Source: Halieaceae bacterium
Lineage (GTDB): Bacteria > Pseudomonadota > Gammaproteobacteria > Pseudomonadales > Halieaceae
Assembly (NCBI GenBank): GCA_028280635.1
Contig: JANQLM010000110.1
Span: 1-35,060, forward strand
Length of the DNA: 35,060 nt
Reading direction: 5' to 3'
How positions within the stretch are numbered: position 1 is the first letter of the stretch; each line of letters opens with the position of its first letter. A model generated the notes under the pieces. That model was given only the letters and a program-made list of their open reading frames with translations, was not told the DNA's origin and did not search any database. Below, in pieces: positions 8,201 through 16,597 of this stretch. The position numbers were made by a program, and so were the translations under genes.

Positions 8201-9204
8201 GGGTCGCCCAGCAGCCCGGCAATGGCTTCCGCGCTGTCGCTGGCGATGACCTCGGTGGTGAGCTGCAAATAGGTGTCCGTGTAGTCGGCGGCCTGGATGT
8301 TGGCCACGGTGTCGATCACACGCACTGCGTCCACGGCGCTTGCGTCTATCGCAGCAGGGCTTTCCAGGCCGGCGATGGTGTCCTCCATCATGACGAATTC
8401 GATATCGCTGAGCTCGCCGCCGCTGCTGGCGTTGTCGATGTTGGTCAGGGTATCAATGGCGCCGTAGGTGTTGAAGGAGCCGTCGAAGGCGGTTTCGTAT
8501 AGCACCCCAAAGGCGTCATTGAGGTCGGTGACGGTACCAAAGATGCGAAAGTCGGTGGGGGCAACCACCGCGAGGTTTCCGTCTTCCGGCGCGACGCCGT
8601 TGGATTCCGCTTCGGAGAACGCCGCCAGGGAATCTTCCACGACAAACGTCACCGGGACATCCAGGCCAGTCAGGTCATCTGCGTGGTCCAGATAGTCTTT
8701 CAAGGTACCGAACACTTCCACGGTGGAAAACGCCGACCAGTCCACGTTCGGATCGTACTTGTCCAGGGGGATGCGCAGCGACAGGTCTTCACCACCTTCC
8801 AGAACGAGACTAACCGCGGTGACATTGCCGAACAGCGACAGGCCGGGTTCCAGCAGCGCCGCCTGGATGTTCTCCGGGGTGTCCTGCAGGGTGATGCCAA
8901 CGTCACCGTCACCGAACAGGTCAGCGGTGCCCATGCCCGCTTTCTCCATCTCCAGGGCCAGCGCCTTTACGTTGTCGACACTGTCGATGATCGCCAGCTC
9001 CGCGCCCTCGGACAGATTGAAACCGTAATTCGCGCCGGCGCCCAGGTCCGCAGCCAGGCTGGCAACGAAGCCGTTGCTGAGTGTCAGGCTGCCGTCCTGT
9101 ATTTCGAGGAGGCCTTCTTCAAACAGCTCATCCCGGTAGTGGGTGCTGAGAATACGATCGCCCAGTTCGAAGCGAATGATTCCGGGGTTGTTGAAGGCTG
9201 GCAT
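5287..9204 (-). CDS. Large RTX calcium-binding repeat protein, probably type I secreted
   Basis: A 1305-residue acidic protein with no N-terminal signal peptide. Residues about 855-1055 hold glycine/aspartate nonapeptide repeats (GGDGND, GGAGNDDL, GGGGSDTL), the calcium-binding beta-roll of RTX proteins. A DDVFSFYAANEFGDTISDF segment follows, like the post-repeat part of serralysin-type proteins, and then an about 240-residue C-terminal region. The N-terminal 850 residues have loose repeats around a V-x-DT-x-x-x-I motif (IDTVANIQA, VDTATAIQG) and no catalytic motif I recognise. RTX proteins are usually exported by type I ABC systems through a C-terminal signal; no such transporter is in the window. 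The ATG is 21 bp after the upstream FecR stop and preceded by AGGGA, so the two are co-transcribed. Adhesin or matrix protein is the best guess. Confidence 0.85.
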   Translation of the reverse strand: MPAFNNPGIIRFELGDRILSTHYRDELFEEGLLEIQDGSLTLSNGFVASLAADLGAGANYGFNLSEGAELAIIDSVDNVKALALEMEKAGMGTADLFGDGDVGITLQDTPENIQAALLEPGLSLFGNVTAVSLVLEGGEDLSLRIPLDKYDPNVDWSAFSTVEVFGTLKDYLDHADDLTGLDVPVTFVVEDSLAAFSEAESNGVAPEDGNLAVVAPTDFRIFGTVTDLNDAFGVLYETAFDGSFNTYGAIDTLTNIDNASSGGELSDIEFVMMEDTIAGLESPAAIDASAVDAVRVIDTVANIQAADYTDTYLQLTTEVIASDSAEAIAGLLGDPIDGPVAVAANVQLTGIEVNSAATPLTLGFDDIIDLELASLRSFGGALQLQASVNELAAANFNLAGGTTVLERFTTLEGTDLYAVDTATAIQGFLPFVDDLDTTLLDALAGVNLVESIDDELFNTLSLDAAYLSNDTEAKSDAGITDRQLIFNAIDDDTFISVVGTAAVVSAASFMPGSYINQDAGAAGGADISVFDRASAIRDLSTELAATDDTGDDQAFTIDGFTVSFTHEVEYSDLYTAGPDATLGTADDVATSLPSFEFAADWYQLQDSVFNTHYNPATPEVPPSLNLTLTIDGQFDVESSGIDKVDVVDISSLTGSFDTDTNPAQDFAFVNTLSGSRVDPEDGDFLTVDGRNPVDINTTLPGSTLIEFDGLLGAELYDGVADFEIYLPDVSVFGQQDTGDVDGDLDFTDIDNGITVLSFFGIPIVDQVTGDSFLDDTTFPNLEILRFEGQDVYGTALQAFDILEARFHDDPDERNLEVNNLFNIEGDILVGDEGGTGDPVNDSLTGDNLEGNSDVLFGIDGNDTLEGLTGDDYLHGGDGNDKLHGGTGEDYLVGGDGNDDIWGGDNIDQLFGGIGNDELWGDGESDSLYGNDGNDTLNGGAGNDDLVGGEGSDTADYSEATETVIGNIADGSASGVDVGTDTFTSIENLTGGAGDDQLTGDTGANTLRGRGGADTLDGGDGADTLLGGGGSDTLIGGIGNDELRGGGGADLLTGGAGDDVFSFYAANEFGDTISDFTITEGETDVIEIARAALPGGARFTNYGLAGDPTQFLTGSTLVFAGQHITTVSTRTPDGATGAFAGYGFAGFGIEGGITTLGSGVQGLPIVNGFMEGGFTVSYYDSSFAEAFANDLQGLFAPTQIPGITTTFNSAAFTETTEGSLKLITPATTPAFGDATAPGRFVAFGMVRNLASSSSALVMAYINNGSAGNTIDEGLNEITSLEISAFTVAVFDPGSGTTLTDGDVLLI
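6040..6640 (-). repeat. RTX nonapeptide repeat block
   Basis: About 600 bp encode tandem GGxGxDxL-type nonapeptides inside the large secreted protein. The block has two runs separated by a non-repeat insert containing DTADYSEATETV and GTDTFTSIENLTGG, a common arrangement in RTX proteins. Calcium binding follows from the family. Confidence 0.9.
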
Positions 9205-9225
9205 GGTGTCCCTGTGTCTCCCGCC

Positions 9226-11307
9226 CTACAGTGCCGGTTCCGACGGCGTGTAGAGCTCCAGCGCCGTGGCGCCGTTGATCGTGGTTTGTATTGAGCCACC
9301 CTCCCCAGACAGTGGCACCAGTCCGCGCATGAACCAACTCATGCCGGCACCGCCGGGTGCGGCGGTGGGGCTGAAATTGGTGAAGAAGCCGCTGAAGGCA
9401 CCATCGCCACCGCCAAGGCTCTCGGTGGTGCTCAAATTGGTCACTGTGACCGTGTCAATGCTGCCGCCAAAAGTTGCGCTGCTGGTGATGTTGCCGCTGC
9501 CGGATCCCACCCACTGGTTGCCGTTGACGGTGACATCGATGGATGTGTCGATCTTCATATTCGTGAAATCAGCTTCCAGGGTGATATCACCCATGGCGGG
9601 CGTGACCCAGGTGTCCTCGCCCGGCTGGTTATCGGACGGTACCGTGCCGCCCAGGAAAACATAGCTCGCGCTGCCGGAAATCGGCAGCGTCGGGTCCGTG
9701 GTACGCTCACCCAGTTCTCGCACGTAGTGCAGGTGCTCCCCGTCATCCAGTGCGGTGGGTTCGTCCTCGGAGCTGACCCAGTACTCCTGGCTCCAACGAC
9801 CCCACTGCAGGTCCAGGGTCGGTGAATTCTCCGAGTCGATTACCGTGTTCTCCGTGGCGAGAATCTGGGTGCTCGGGTCGTCGAAGAAATCCAGGTTGGC
9901 GGTGAAGCCCGAAAGCTGCCCATCACCATCTTCGGTGAGTGTGTCCGCCGTGTCGGACTCTGCGTAGAGAATCCCGTCTTCCGCAATCGCCAGGCCGCGT
10001 TGGAACAGCGCCGGATCCGGTGGCGGAGCGGGCTCGGGCTGAGGTTGGGGCTGTGGCTGAGGCTCCGGTTCTGGTTCCGGCTCAGGCTCGGGTTCCGGCT
10101 CGGGCTCGGGTTCAGGTTGCGGTTCCGGCTCAGGTTCGGGCTCCGGCTCAGGTTCTGGCTGCGGTTCAGGCTCAGGTTCTGGTTGGGGTTCGGGTTCCGG
10201 CTCCGGTTCGGGCTGGGGTTCAGGTTGTGGTTCCGGCGCGGGTTCCGGTGCCGGCTGAGGTTCCGGTTCTGGTTCCGGCTCGGGGGTGGGGTCTATGGGC
10301 TCACCGGTATCCGGGTCGGTGGGCTGACCTTCGTCGATACGGATCTCTTCGCCGCTTTCCTCGTCGCGAACGATGATTTCAATCGGCGGTTCTTCCACCG
10401 GGTTGTCACCGCCGCCGTCGGTCCCGTCGCCTCCCTCGGAGCCGGCGCCATCCTGTGGCTGAGTCTCTTCATTGCGGGTCGCCAGGTCCAGGCCGTCATC
10501 GCCGCCGTCGTCACCGCCATTGCCGTTGTCCCCGGAGTCATCGCCGCCGTCCCCGGAGTCATCACCGTCGTCGCCGGAGTCATCGCCGCTGTCATCCCCA
10601 TCTGAGGAATCACTGTCGTCGCTGTCGTCTTCGTCCTCATCGTCCTCGTCGCTGTTACCCTGGCTGCTGAACACCGAGGGTGGGGTGACGAGCCGCTGCG
10701 GCGGGGTATTGCTATCACGCACGTAACCGTACTGGTTGCGGTTGAGGTTGATGCTGCCGCGGCCGTTGCCGAGACTCACGCCTCCGATATTCACGCCGGC
10801 GTAGGTGCCGTCCGGAGGTGGTTCTGCCCCCGGGTTCGCTGGTGAGCAGTCGCCCGCGCAGTGGGTGGCGTTGTAATCGGTGCCTCGAATGCCCAGGGTG
10901 GCTACCGGTGTGTTCAGGGAATAATCGCTGGGGTCGGCCTTGCCAATCGCGCCGGTGATGGTGCGCAGCCCGCCCTTGAGCAGGCGCATGCTGACCTCGC
11001 CCTCAGCGCCAGTGGTGGCTACCGCGGTGGCGCGGGCGCCATCCAGCTGGTAGGTATCCAGTGCCAGTCGCGTACCGGCCCGCACGGAGATTCGTGCACC
11101 ATCTACCATGAGCAGCTGGGCCCGGGCCCTGGGGCCGGTGGTAACGATATCGCCCTCGAGCAGTATGTCGCCCTTGCTGAGTTCCAGGGTTTCACCGCGC
11201 TCTACGTTTACCGGTCCGGCGGCATAGAGCACCTTGCCGATATTGGCCTGGGCGAGTGCGGGAACCAGCATAAGCACGCCGAGAACGTTGCGGAGCAGCT
11301 TGCTCAT
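9226..11307 (-). CDS. FecR-domain protein with Pro/Glu/Gln stalk, paralogue of the gene at 283-2922
   Basis: A 693-residue exported protein. It has a signal peptide (about 1-22, ending ALAQA, no lipobox) and a FecR domain (about 23-155, with [10 protein letters not shown] and LGIRGTDY). A CAGDC motif with [11 protein letters not shown] follows, then an Asp/Ser/Gly-rich linker (about 217-290) and a stalk of Pro-Glu/Pro-Gln dipeptides (about 337-430). The C-terminal beta-rich domain (about 495-693) shares WGRW, HYV, LPxSG, GGTxPxD, FSGFF and INGATA with its paralogue, so the two C-terminal domains are homologous. Its start is 15 bp after the stop of the Slam-like gene with AGGA at good spacing, so it is the second gene of that operon. 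A likely partner or cargo of the Slam-like barrel; this is inference from domain pattern and adjacency. Confidence 0.85.
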   Translation of the reverse strand: MSKLLRNVLGVLMLVPALAQANIGKVLYAAGPVNVERGETLELSKGDILLEGDIVTTGPRARAQLLMVDGARISVRAGTRLALDTYQLDGARATAVATTGAEGEVSMRLLKGGLRTITGAIGKADPSDYSLNTPVATLGIRGTDYNATHCAGDCSPANPGAEPPPDGTYAGVNIGGVSLGNGRGSINLNRNQYGYVRDSNTPPQRLVTPPSVFSSQGNSDEDDEDEDDSDDSDSSDGDDSGDDSGDDGDDSGDGGDDSGDNGNGGDDGGDDGLDLATRNEETQPQDGAGSEGGDGTDGGGDNPVEEPPIEIIVRDEESGEEIRIDEGQPTDPDTGEPIDPTPEPEPEPEPQPAPEPAPEPQPEPQPEPEPEPEPQPEPEPEPQPEPEPEPEPEPEPQPEPEPEPEPEPEPEPEPEPQPQPQPQPEPAPPPDPALFQRGLAIAEDGILYAESDTADTLTEDGDGQLSGFTANLDFFDDPSTQILATENTVIDSENSPTLDLQWGRWSQEYWVSSEDEPTALDDGEHLHYVRELGERTTDPTLPISGSASYVFLGGTVPSDNQPGEDTWVTPAMGDITLEADFTNMKIDTSIDVTVNGNQWVGSGSGNITSSATFGGSIDTVTVTNLSTTESLGGGDGAFSGFFTNFSPTAAPGGAGMSWFMRGLVPLSGEGGSIQTTINGATALELYTPSEPAL
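10021..10295 (-). repeat. Proline-rich coding repeat (Pro-Glu / Pro-Gln)
   Basis: About 275 bp of 6-bp-based repeats encode alternating Pro with Glu, Gln or Ala. It sits at the same position between acidic linker and C-terminal domain as the much longer array at 1021-1965, but with different composition and about a third of the length. Confidence 0.9.
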
Positions 11308-11322
11308 AAGTCTATCCTGCCC

Positions 11323-12720
11323 CTACTCGAAGGTGCGGTGGAACGTGAGTCCCACTTCAGTACGGTCGAAGGTGTAAAGGTCGATGGTGGAGTCCACGTC
11401 CGTATAGCCCACCTGACTGATCACTCGCCAGCCCTCGGACGGCCAGTCGAACAGATGCAGAGACAGCGCTGCATTCCACTGGTCGTCCTCGCGCTCGGTG
11501 CCAAAGAACACGCCGTTGAAGTCGGTATTCTTGAAGCCGGCATTGAGGCTGAGCATCATGCCCTGGGCAATCACCCGGCTGCCGGCGAACGCCAGCGCCC
11601 AGCGATCGTTGTCAAAGGGCGAATCGCTATCGGTGGTGTCGTCGGTGCCCACCATGCCCATCAGTGAGATCACGCTGCCGGTGGCCGGGTCCAGGTAGTG
11701 CTCGAAGCCCGCGCGGGCGTTGTAGATATCGGCATCCCGGAATTCGAGGTCGTCTGTAAAGCGCCAGGCCGCCGCGGTCAGGCCGCCCAGCAGCTTCCAG
11801 TCATCGCTGAGTGAATGGCTCGCCGCCACGTCAAAAGTATAGCGATCCAGGTTGCTATCGCCGTCCAGCCAGTTCAGCGCGGCGCCCACCGACGGGGTGA
11901 TCTTGGTATCGCCGAAGTTCCACTCCAGGCCCGCATTGGCGTTCAGGTCCGAGGAGTTCACGAAGCTCGCGTCGGGGTAGTTGCGCTGGCTGGCAAAGCC
12001 GGTCAGGACCAGTTTCACCTCAGGCGTCAGCGGATGGCTGTAGTAGTCGCCCAGCCTCGCAAAATAGTAGGACGAGTCGGTTTCCACGTTGTTGCCGTCG
12101 AGGACGAAGCCCAGAAACTGCTCCACGTCGGTGGAGGCATTGGCATTGCTGTCCCAGCCGAAACCGGCGGCAAAATTCGGCAGATGGATGGGTTTGTAGG
12201 CGCCGGCTACCCGGTCGATGGCCCGCAAATAGCTGGTGATGGCCGCCTGCACATTGGGTGGGGGGTTCTGGCCCTGCAGGTAGTCGAAGTGATAGCGGGC
12301 GGTTTCATTGTCGCCGATATCAAAGTAGGCGCGCGCCAACTCCAGGCGTGCGCCGGCAAAACTGGGCCGCTCGGCGAGTACCCGCTCGAGGGCAAATATG
12401 GCGAGGTCAGCCTTGCCGCTATCGACAGCCGCGGTGCCGAACAGGTAGTCATAATCGGGATTGCCGGCGAGTTGCAGCTCGTGGGGTTGCAGCAGGTCGT
12501 AGGCTTCCTGGTAGCGGGTGCTGAGCACCAGCTGCTTGGCATTGGCAAGGAGGGTTTTTACCTCCTGAGGGGACAGCTCAGGCCCGGTCTGGCCAAGGCT
12601 GGCGTTCGGTAGCAGGGAAAAGAGAACCAACAGGAAATAGAATACCGCCACCGCAATATGATTGCGGTGCCCGACCGATCCCTGCAGCACCCTGCTAGCG
12701 CCTGACTGGCGTTCGCTCAT
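11323..12720 (-). CDS. TPR plus outer-membrane beta-barrel protein, Slam/DUF560 (T11SS)-like
   Basis: An exported protein with a signal peptide ending near NASLG. A periplasmic TPR-type helical region follows (YQEAYDLLQPHELQLAGNP, ADLAIFALERVL, ARLELARAYFDIGD). The remaining about 280 residues alternate like a transmembrane beta-barrel, from NFAAGFGWDSNANAS to a final strand EVGLTFHRTFE ending in an aromatic-rich C-terminus. TPR followed by a barrel in about 470 residues is the architecture of Slam (surface lipoprotein assembly modulator), the translocon that exports TbpB-like cargo. Other TPR-barrel porins cannot be excluded. An ATG at 12771 would add 17 residues, but a good -10 element (12773-12778) abuts it, so I chose ATG 12720. 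First gene of the operon with FecR, RTX and cyclase genes. Confidence 0.7.
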   Translation of the reverse strand: MSERQSGASRVLQGSVGHRNHIAVAVFYFLLVLFSLLPNASLGQTGPELSPQEVKTLLANAKQLVLSTRYQEAYDLLQPHELQLAGNPDYDYLFGTAAVDSGKADLAIFALERVLAERPSFAGARLELARAYFDIGDNETARYHFDYLQGQNPPPNVQAAITSYLRAIDRVAGAYKPIHLPNFAAGFGWDSNANASTDVEQFLGFVLDGNNVETDSSYYFARLGDYYSHPLTPEVKLVLTGFASQRNYPDASFVNSSDLNANAGLEWNFGDTKITPSVGAALNWLDGDSNLDRYTFDVAASHSLSDDWKLLGGLTAAAWRFTDDLEFRDADIYNARAGFEHYLDPATGSVISLMGMVGTDDTTDSDSPFDNDRWALAFAGSRVIAQGMMLSLNAGFKNTDFNGVFFGTEREDDQWNAALSLHLFDWPSEGWRVISQVGYTDVDSTIDLYTFDRTEVGLTFHRTFE

Positions 12721-12772
12721 CTTTGCCCCGTCCCTGTTCGCGGTGGCAGACGATTCTATTCGCCTTTGCATG

Positions 12773-12800
12773 AGTATAGGCCCCCCAACACTGCCTTCAA
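12773..12800 (-). promoter_or_regulatory. Candidate sigma-70 promoter of the Slam-like operon
   Basis: On the minus strand TTGAAG (12795-12800) and TATACT (12773-12778) are separated by 16 bp. Transcription would start near 12766, inside the longer gene model, which favours translation from ATG 12720 with an about 45-nt leader. Confidence 0.5.
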
Positions 12801-12875
12801 GCGCAATACGTGAGGGGATACTAGCTTTCTGGGCCGCGCCGCAACAAGGGATCGGCGGCCTATGTTTGCCGGCTT

Positions 12876-12891
12876 CGTGAACCCCTTCACA
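12876..12891. promoter_or_regulatory. CRP/Vfr-like binding site upstream of the Slam-like operon
   Basis: The sequence CGTGA-ACCCCT-TCACA matches TGTGA-N6-TCACA at 9 of 10 fixed bases. It lies in the 143-bp gap between the end of ychF and the Slam-like operon, about 117 bp upstream of the predicted transcription start. That distance is longer than usual for direct CRP activation. It resembles the site at 3014-3029 (12 of 14 core bases identical). Confidence 0.5.
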
Positions 12892-12914
12892 TTTGTAGGG
12901 GTATTAAGACCGTA

Positions 12915-14009
12915 TCAGACGTTGAAGCGGAAATGGATAACGTCGCCGTCGTTGACCACGTAGTCCTTGCCCTCCAGGCGCCAGCGACCCGCATCTTTGG
13001 CGCCCTGTTCGCCGCGGTGGGCGACAAAGTCCTCGTAGCTGACCACCTCGGCGCGAATGAAGCCCTTCTGGAAGTCCGTATGAATCACACCGGCCGCCTC
13101 CGGCGCGGTGGCGCCCACTTTCACTGTCCAGGCGCGCACTTCCTTGGGGCCGGCGGTGAAGTAGGTGTGCAGGCCCAGTAGTTCATAGCCGGCGCGAATA
13201 ACACGATCGAGGCCGGCCTCGTCCAGGCCCAACTCCTGCAGGAACTCCGTGCGCTCCTCGGCATCCAGCTCGGCGATTTCCGCTTCCAGCTTGTTGCAGA
13301 TTATCACCACCACGGCGTTCTCGTGGGCGGCGATGTCCGCCAGTTGTTCGGTCCACTGATTGCCTTCCAGGCCGTCTTCATCGACGTTGGCGATGTACAT
13401 GGTCGGCTTCACGGTCAGTAGGTGCAGGCTGTGCACCAGCGCCTGTTCCTGCTCAGACAGTGCCAGCGCCCGTACCGGCTGTGCCTCATTCAGGTGCGGG
13501 ATGAGCTTGTCCTCCAGCAGGGCCTTTAGCGCTACGGCGTGCTTGTCGCCGCTCTTGGCGGTGCGGGTGACGCGCTGCAACTGCTTCTCGCAGCTTTCCA
13601 GGTCAGCCAGGGCCAGCTCAGTGTTGATCACCTCTACATCACCGGCGGGGTCAACGCGGTTGGCGACGTGAATCACGTTGCTGTCCTCAAAGCAGCGCAC
13701 CACATGGGCGATCGCATCGGTTTCGCGGATGTTGGCGAGAAACTGGTTGCCGAGGCCCTCGCCCTTGGAGGCACCGGCCACCAGGCCGGCGATATCGACG
13801 AACTCCATGGTGGTGGCAATCTCTTTTTCCGGACCGACAATGGTGGCAATCTCGTCCTGGCGCGGGTCGGGCACGGGCACGACACCGGCGTTGGGCTCGA
13901 TGGTGCAGAAGGGGAAGTTCTCCGCTTCGATGCCCGCCTTGGTCAGCGCATTGAACAGGGTGGACTTGCCGACGTTGGGCAGGCCCACGATGCCACATTT
14001 AAATCCCAT
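12915..14009 (-). CDS. ychF: Ribosome-binding ATPase/GTPase YchF (OLA1 family)
   Basis: A 364-residue TRAFAC-class P-loop protein that hydrolyses ATP and associates with ribosomes. It begins [17 protein letters not shown] (P-loop), has the switch II motif [17 protein letters not shown] typical of YchF, and ends with a TGS domain ([14 protein letters not shown] to [13 protein letters not shown]). The open frame runs further upstream to 14123, but family length (E. coli 363) and the conserved N-terminus put the start at ATG 14009. It overlaps the end of pth by 11 bp, the usual pth-ychF coupling in gammaproteobacteria. Confidence 0.97.
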   Translation of the reverse strand: MGFKCGIVGLPNVGKSTLFNALTKAGIEAENFPFCTIEPNAGVVPVPDPRQDEIATIVGPEKEIATTMEFVDIAGLVAGASKGEGLGNQFLANIRETDAIAHVVRCFEDSNVIHVANRVDPAGDVEVINTELALADLESCEKQLQRVTRTAKSGDKHAVALKALLEDKLIPHLNEAQPVRALALSEQEQALVHSLHLLTVKPTMYIANVDEDGLEGNQWTEQLADIAAHENAVVVIICNKLEAEIAELDAEERTEFLQELGLDEAGLDRVIRAGYELLGLHTYFTAGPKEVRAWTVKVGATAPEAAGVIHTDFQKGFIRAEVVSYEDFVAHRGEQGAKDAGRWRLEGKDYVVNDGDVIHFRFNV

Positions 14010-14598
14010 CTTGCTTCTCTTCCGTTGCGTTGGTGGCGGTATGCAGTTGCTGTACCGCCTTGGCCCAGTCACCGGCGGCCAGCCGCGGCACGACCCGGGT
14101 CGATTCCTCGATGCTGGCGTCAATCAGTTGGCGGTCTTCCTCGCTGGGCTTGCCCAGCACATAGTTGCTGACATTGCGGCCGGTGCCCGGATGGCCGATG
14201 CCCAGCCGCAGCCGCAGGTAATCGTCGCCGATGGCTCGCGAGATATCGCGCAGGCCGTTGTGACCACCGTGGCCGCCGCTATCCTTGAGTCTCGCCACGC
14301 CTGCGTCGAAGTCCAGTTCGTCGTGAGCGACGAGGATTTCCGCGGGAGCAATCTTGAAAAAGTTAGTCATCGCTACGACGGCTGCGCCGCTGCGATTCAT
14401 GAAGGTGGTGGGGACCAGCAGGCGCAGGTCCATGCCCTCGGCCTGGATGCGACCGCAGAGTCCGAAAAAGCGGCTCTCCGCCAGCAGGGAGACCCCGTAG
14501 CGATGGGCGAGCGCGTCGATGAAGTCCGCGCCTGCATTGTGCCGCGTGCCCCGATACTGGTCGCCGGGGTTACCGAGGCCAACGACAAGCTTAAGCAT
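13999..14598 (-). CDS. pth: Peptidyl-tRNA hydrolase
   Basis: A cytoplasmic enzyme that cleaves peptidyl-tRNA released from stalled ribosomes. The 199-residue protein opens with [14 protein letters not shown] and TRHNAGADF, which carry the conserved Asn and catalytic His. The catalytic Asp lies in [10 protein letters not shown], and the GHPGTG segment is also present. Length is normal for the family. It lies between rplY and ychF and overlaps ychF by 11 bp, which implies translational coupling. Confidence 0.97.
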   Translation of the reverse strand: MLKLVVGLGNPGDQYRGTRHNAGADFIDALAHRYGVSLLAESRFFGLCGRIQAEGMDLRLLVPTTFMNRSGAAVVAMTNFFKIAPAEILVAHDELDFDAGVARLKDSGGHGGHNGLRDISRAIGDDYLRLRLGIGHPGTGRNVSNYVLGKPSEEDRQLIDASIEESTRVVPRLAAGDWAKAVQQLHTATNATEEKQDGI

Positions 14599-14640
14599 GG
14601 CAACCTGGCCCTTCCCTTAGTGGAGGGTGGAGGATGTAGA

Positions 14641-14671
14641 GTAGAAAGCCGCGCCGCCGTGGCGGCGCGGC
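14641..14671 (-). terminator. Strong GC hairpin after rplY
   Basis: An 11-bp near-perfect stem (GCCGCGCCGCC / GGCGGCGCGGC, 14648-14671) begins 6 bases after the rplY stop. It is followed by CTTTCTACTCT on the minus strand. The T-tract is weak, so it may be an attenuator or a partial terminator between rplY and pth. Confidence 0.55.
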
Positions 14672-14677
14672 GGGACA

Positions 14678-15367
14678 TCAGCTCTCGCTGTCTTCCTCGG
14701 AACCGGTGTCGGCCGCGGGTTCGTCACCGGCCGGCGCTTCCTCGCTCTCGGCAGCGGCTTCGACCTCTTCCTCGTCGGCGCCACCACCTTTCGGTGCCAG
14801 CACGGCGGCGACCGACAGGTCGTGGTCTTCGCCGTGGCTGAGGGCAACAGATTCCACGCCTTTCGGCAGGGAGACGTCGGACAGGTGGATGATCTCGCCC
14901 ACCTTCACCTCAGCCATGTCGACTTCGATGTATTCCGGCATGTCGCCCGGCAGACACAGCACTTCGATCTCATTGGCGAGGTGCTGGATCATACCGCCTT
15001 CCATCTTCACGCCGTGGCAGCTATCTTCGTTGAGGAAGTGCAGCGGTACGTTGACCTTGATGGCCACGTCATCGCTGACGCGCAGGAAATCCGCGTGCAT
15101 GACGCGATCCTTGGCCGGGTGGCGCTGCAGGTCCTTGAGGATGGCCTTTTCCTTATCTTTGCCCACGTGCAGGACAAGTACGTGCGAGTAGAACGCCTCG
15201 TTCTCCAGCGCGTGCTCCAGGTCCTTGCGGACAAAAGACAGCGGCTGCGGCGGCTTGTCGCCACCGTAGAGAATGGCGGGTATCTGGTCGGCGAGACGAC
15301 GCAGGCGGCGGCTCGCACCTTTCCCCATGTCGTCCCGCACTTCTGCGGTCAGTTCAAAGTCAGACAT
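14678..15367 (-). CDS. rplY: 50S ribosomal protein L25 (CTC form)
   Basis: A 5S rRNA-binding ribosomal protein. The 229-residue form has the L25 N-terminal domain (about 1-95, with [20 protein letters not shown] and PAILYGG) and the CTC C-terminal beta domain (about 100-190). It ends in an acidic tail rich in Glu/Ala/Asp (about 195-229), which is low-complexity and common in this form. It sits between prs and pth, the standard gammaproteobacterial order. Confidence 0.97.
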   Translation of the reverse strand: MSDFELTAEVRDDMGKGASRRLRRLADQIPAILYGGDKPPQPLSFVRKDLEHALENEAFYSHVLVLHVGKDKEKAILKDLQRHPAKDRVMHADFLRVSDDVAIKVNVPLHFLNEDSCHGVKMEGGMIQHLANEIEVLCLPGDMPEYIEVDMAEVKVGEIIHLSDVSLPKGVESVALSHGEDHDLSVAAVLAPKGGGADEEEVEAAAESEEAPAGDEPAADTGSEEDSES

Positions 15368-15452
15368 TGTCTGTACCTCTCTAATCTTCTATGTGAAGAG
15401 ATCGCTGGCTGGCCTGCGACCGGCGTCCCCAGCGGGTTTCAAAATACGCTGC

Positions 15453-16400
15453 TCAGGTGAACAGCGCGCTAATGCTTTCCTCATTGCTGACCCGGCGCAT
15501 GGCCTCAGCCAGCAGGTCGGCAATCGTGAGCTGGCGAATCCGCGGACAGGTGTCCGCGGCGCCGTTCAACGGAATCGTGTCCGTGACGACCAGCTCATCG
15601 AGCTGGGAACCGTTGACGTTGTCGATGGCATTCCCCGACAACACCGGGTGGGTGCAGTAGGCGACCACCTTGTCGGCACCTTTTTCCTTTAACGCGTCCG
15701 CCGCACGGCACAGTGTGCCTGCGGTGTCGACCATGTCATCCACCAGCAGGCAGGTGCGTCCCTCGACCTCGCCGATGATGTTCATCACCTGGGCCTCGTT
15801 GGCCTGCGGACGGCGCTTGTCGATAATCGCCAGGTCCACCTCGTGGAGCTGCTTGGCCACGGCCCGTGCCCGCACCACGCCGCCGATATCCGGCGACACC
15901 ACTACCAGGTTGTCGTAGTCGCAGCGCTCGATGTCGTCATTGAGCACCGGTGACCCGTAAATATTGTCCACCGGGCAGGTAAAAAAGCCCTGGATCTGCT
16001 CGGCGTGCAGGTCCACCGTGAGCACCCGGTCGACGCCGACACTGACCATCATGTCTGCGACCACCTTGGCGCTGATGGGCACCCGCGAAGACCGTACCCG
16101 ACGATCCTGGCGAGAGTAGCCGAAGTAGGGCACCACCGCCGTGATGCGCGTGGCCGAGGCGCGTTTAAGCGCGTCGATCATGACAATCAGCTCCATCAGA
16201 TTGTCATTGGTCGGTGCGCAGGTGGACTGCAGGACAAACACGTCCTTGCCGCGCACGTTCTCGTTGATCTCTACGGCGACTTCTCCGTCGCTGAACTTGC
16301 CGACATCGGCATTGCCGAGCGGTATGTGCAGCTTCCGGGTGACCTTGACGGCAAGCTCCGGATTGGCGTTGCCGGTGAACACCATCATCTTTGCGGTCAC
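15453..16400 (-). CDS. prs: Ribose-phosphate pyrophosphokinase
   Basis: Makes PRPP from ribose 5-phosphate and ATP for purine, pyrimidine, histidine, tryptophan and NAD synthesis. The 315-residue product equals E. coli Prs in length. It has the N-terminal [13 protein letters not shown], the flexible-loop [12 protein letters not shown], and the PRPP-binding motif [14 protein letters not shown]. The start is GTG 16400, preceded by AAAGGAA at 7-8 nt. The frame continues upstream through tRNA-Gln but that extension is not coding. Confidence 0.97.
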   Translation of the reverse strand: MTAKMMVFTGNANPELAVKVTRKLHIPLGNADVGKFSDGEVAVEINENVRGKDVFVLQSTCAPTNDNLMELIVMIDALKRASATRITAVVPYFGYSRQDRRVRSSRVPISAKVVADMMVSVGVDRVLTVDLHAEQIQGFFTCPVDNIYGSPVLNDDIERCDYDNLVVVSPDIGGVVRARAVAKQLHEVDLAIIDKRRPQANEAQVMNIIGEVEGRTCLLVDDMVDTAGTLCRAADALKEKGADKVVAYCTHPVLSGNAIDNVNGSQLDELVVTDTIPLNGAADTCPRIRQLTIADLLAEAMRRVSNEESISALFT

Positions 16401-16450
16401 TGTCTGATTCCTTTCTTGCTTGCTGGCTTTTTGCCTGGGCTGATTATTGC

Positions 16451-16467
16451 CCCGGGCAGCGCCCGGG
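16451..16467 (-). other. GC hairpin between tRNA-Gln and prs
   Basis: A 7-bp stem CCCGGGC / GCCCGGG with a 3-nt loop lies 9 bases after the tRNA 3' end. There is no T-tract, so it is more likely a processing or stability element in a tRNA-prs transcript than a terminator. Confidence 0.4.
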
Positions 16468-16476
16468 CCAAGAAAA

Positions 16477-16551
16477 TGGCTGGGGTGGTAGGATTCGAAC
16501 CTACGAATGCCGGGATCAAAACCCGGTGCCTTGCCACTTGGCGACACCCCA
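16477..16551 (-). tRNA. tRNA-Gln (TTG)
   Basis: The minus strand gives a 75-nt cloverleaf: acceptor TGGGGTG / CACCCCA, anticodon loop TTTTGAT (anticodon TTG), T-arm GGTTCGAATCC and an encoded CCA. The U1-A72 pair is the usual glutamine tRNA identity feature. Location between ispE and prs is conserved in gammaproteobacteria. Confidence 0.96.
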
Positions 16552-16597
16552 GTAATTTGTCAGTCAGCTTCGCCAGTCTGCGTTTGCCCGGGCTGTT

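Noticed and set aside
12877-12900. Terminator after ychF (ACCCC / GGGGT hairpin on the minus strand)
   Set aside because: A 12-nt loop and no T-tract; the same bases are better explained as a CRP-like site.
14010-14123. 38-residue N-terminal extension of YchF
   Set aside because: It lies inside pth, and the conserved [16 protein letters not shown] start and family length fit ATG 14009.
16401-16547. N-terminal extension of Prs through the tRNA-Gln region
   Set aside because: The frame is open by chance across the tRNA; GTG 16400 with AAAGGAA gives the exact 315-residue family length.
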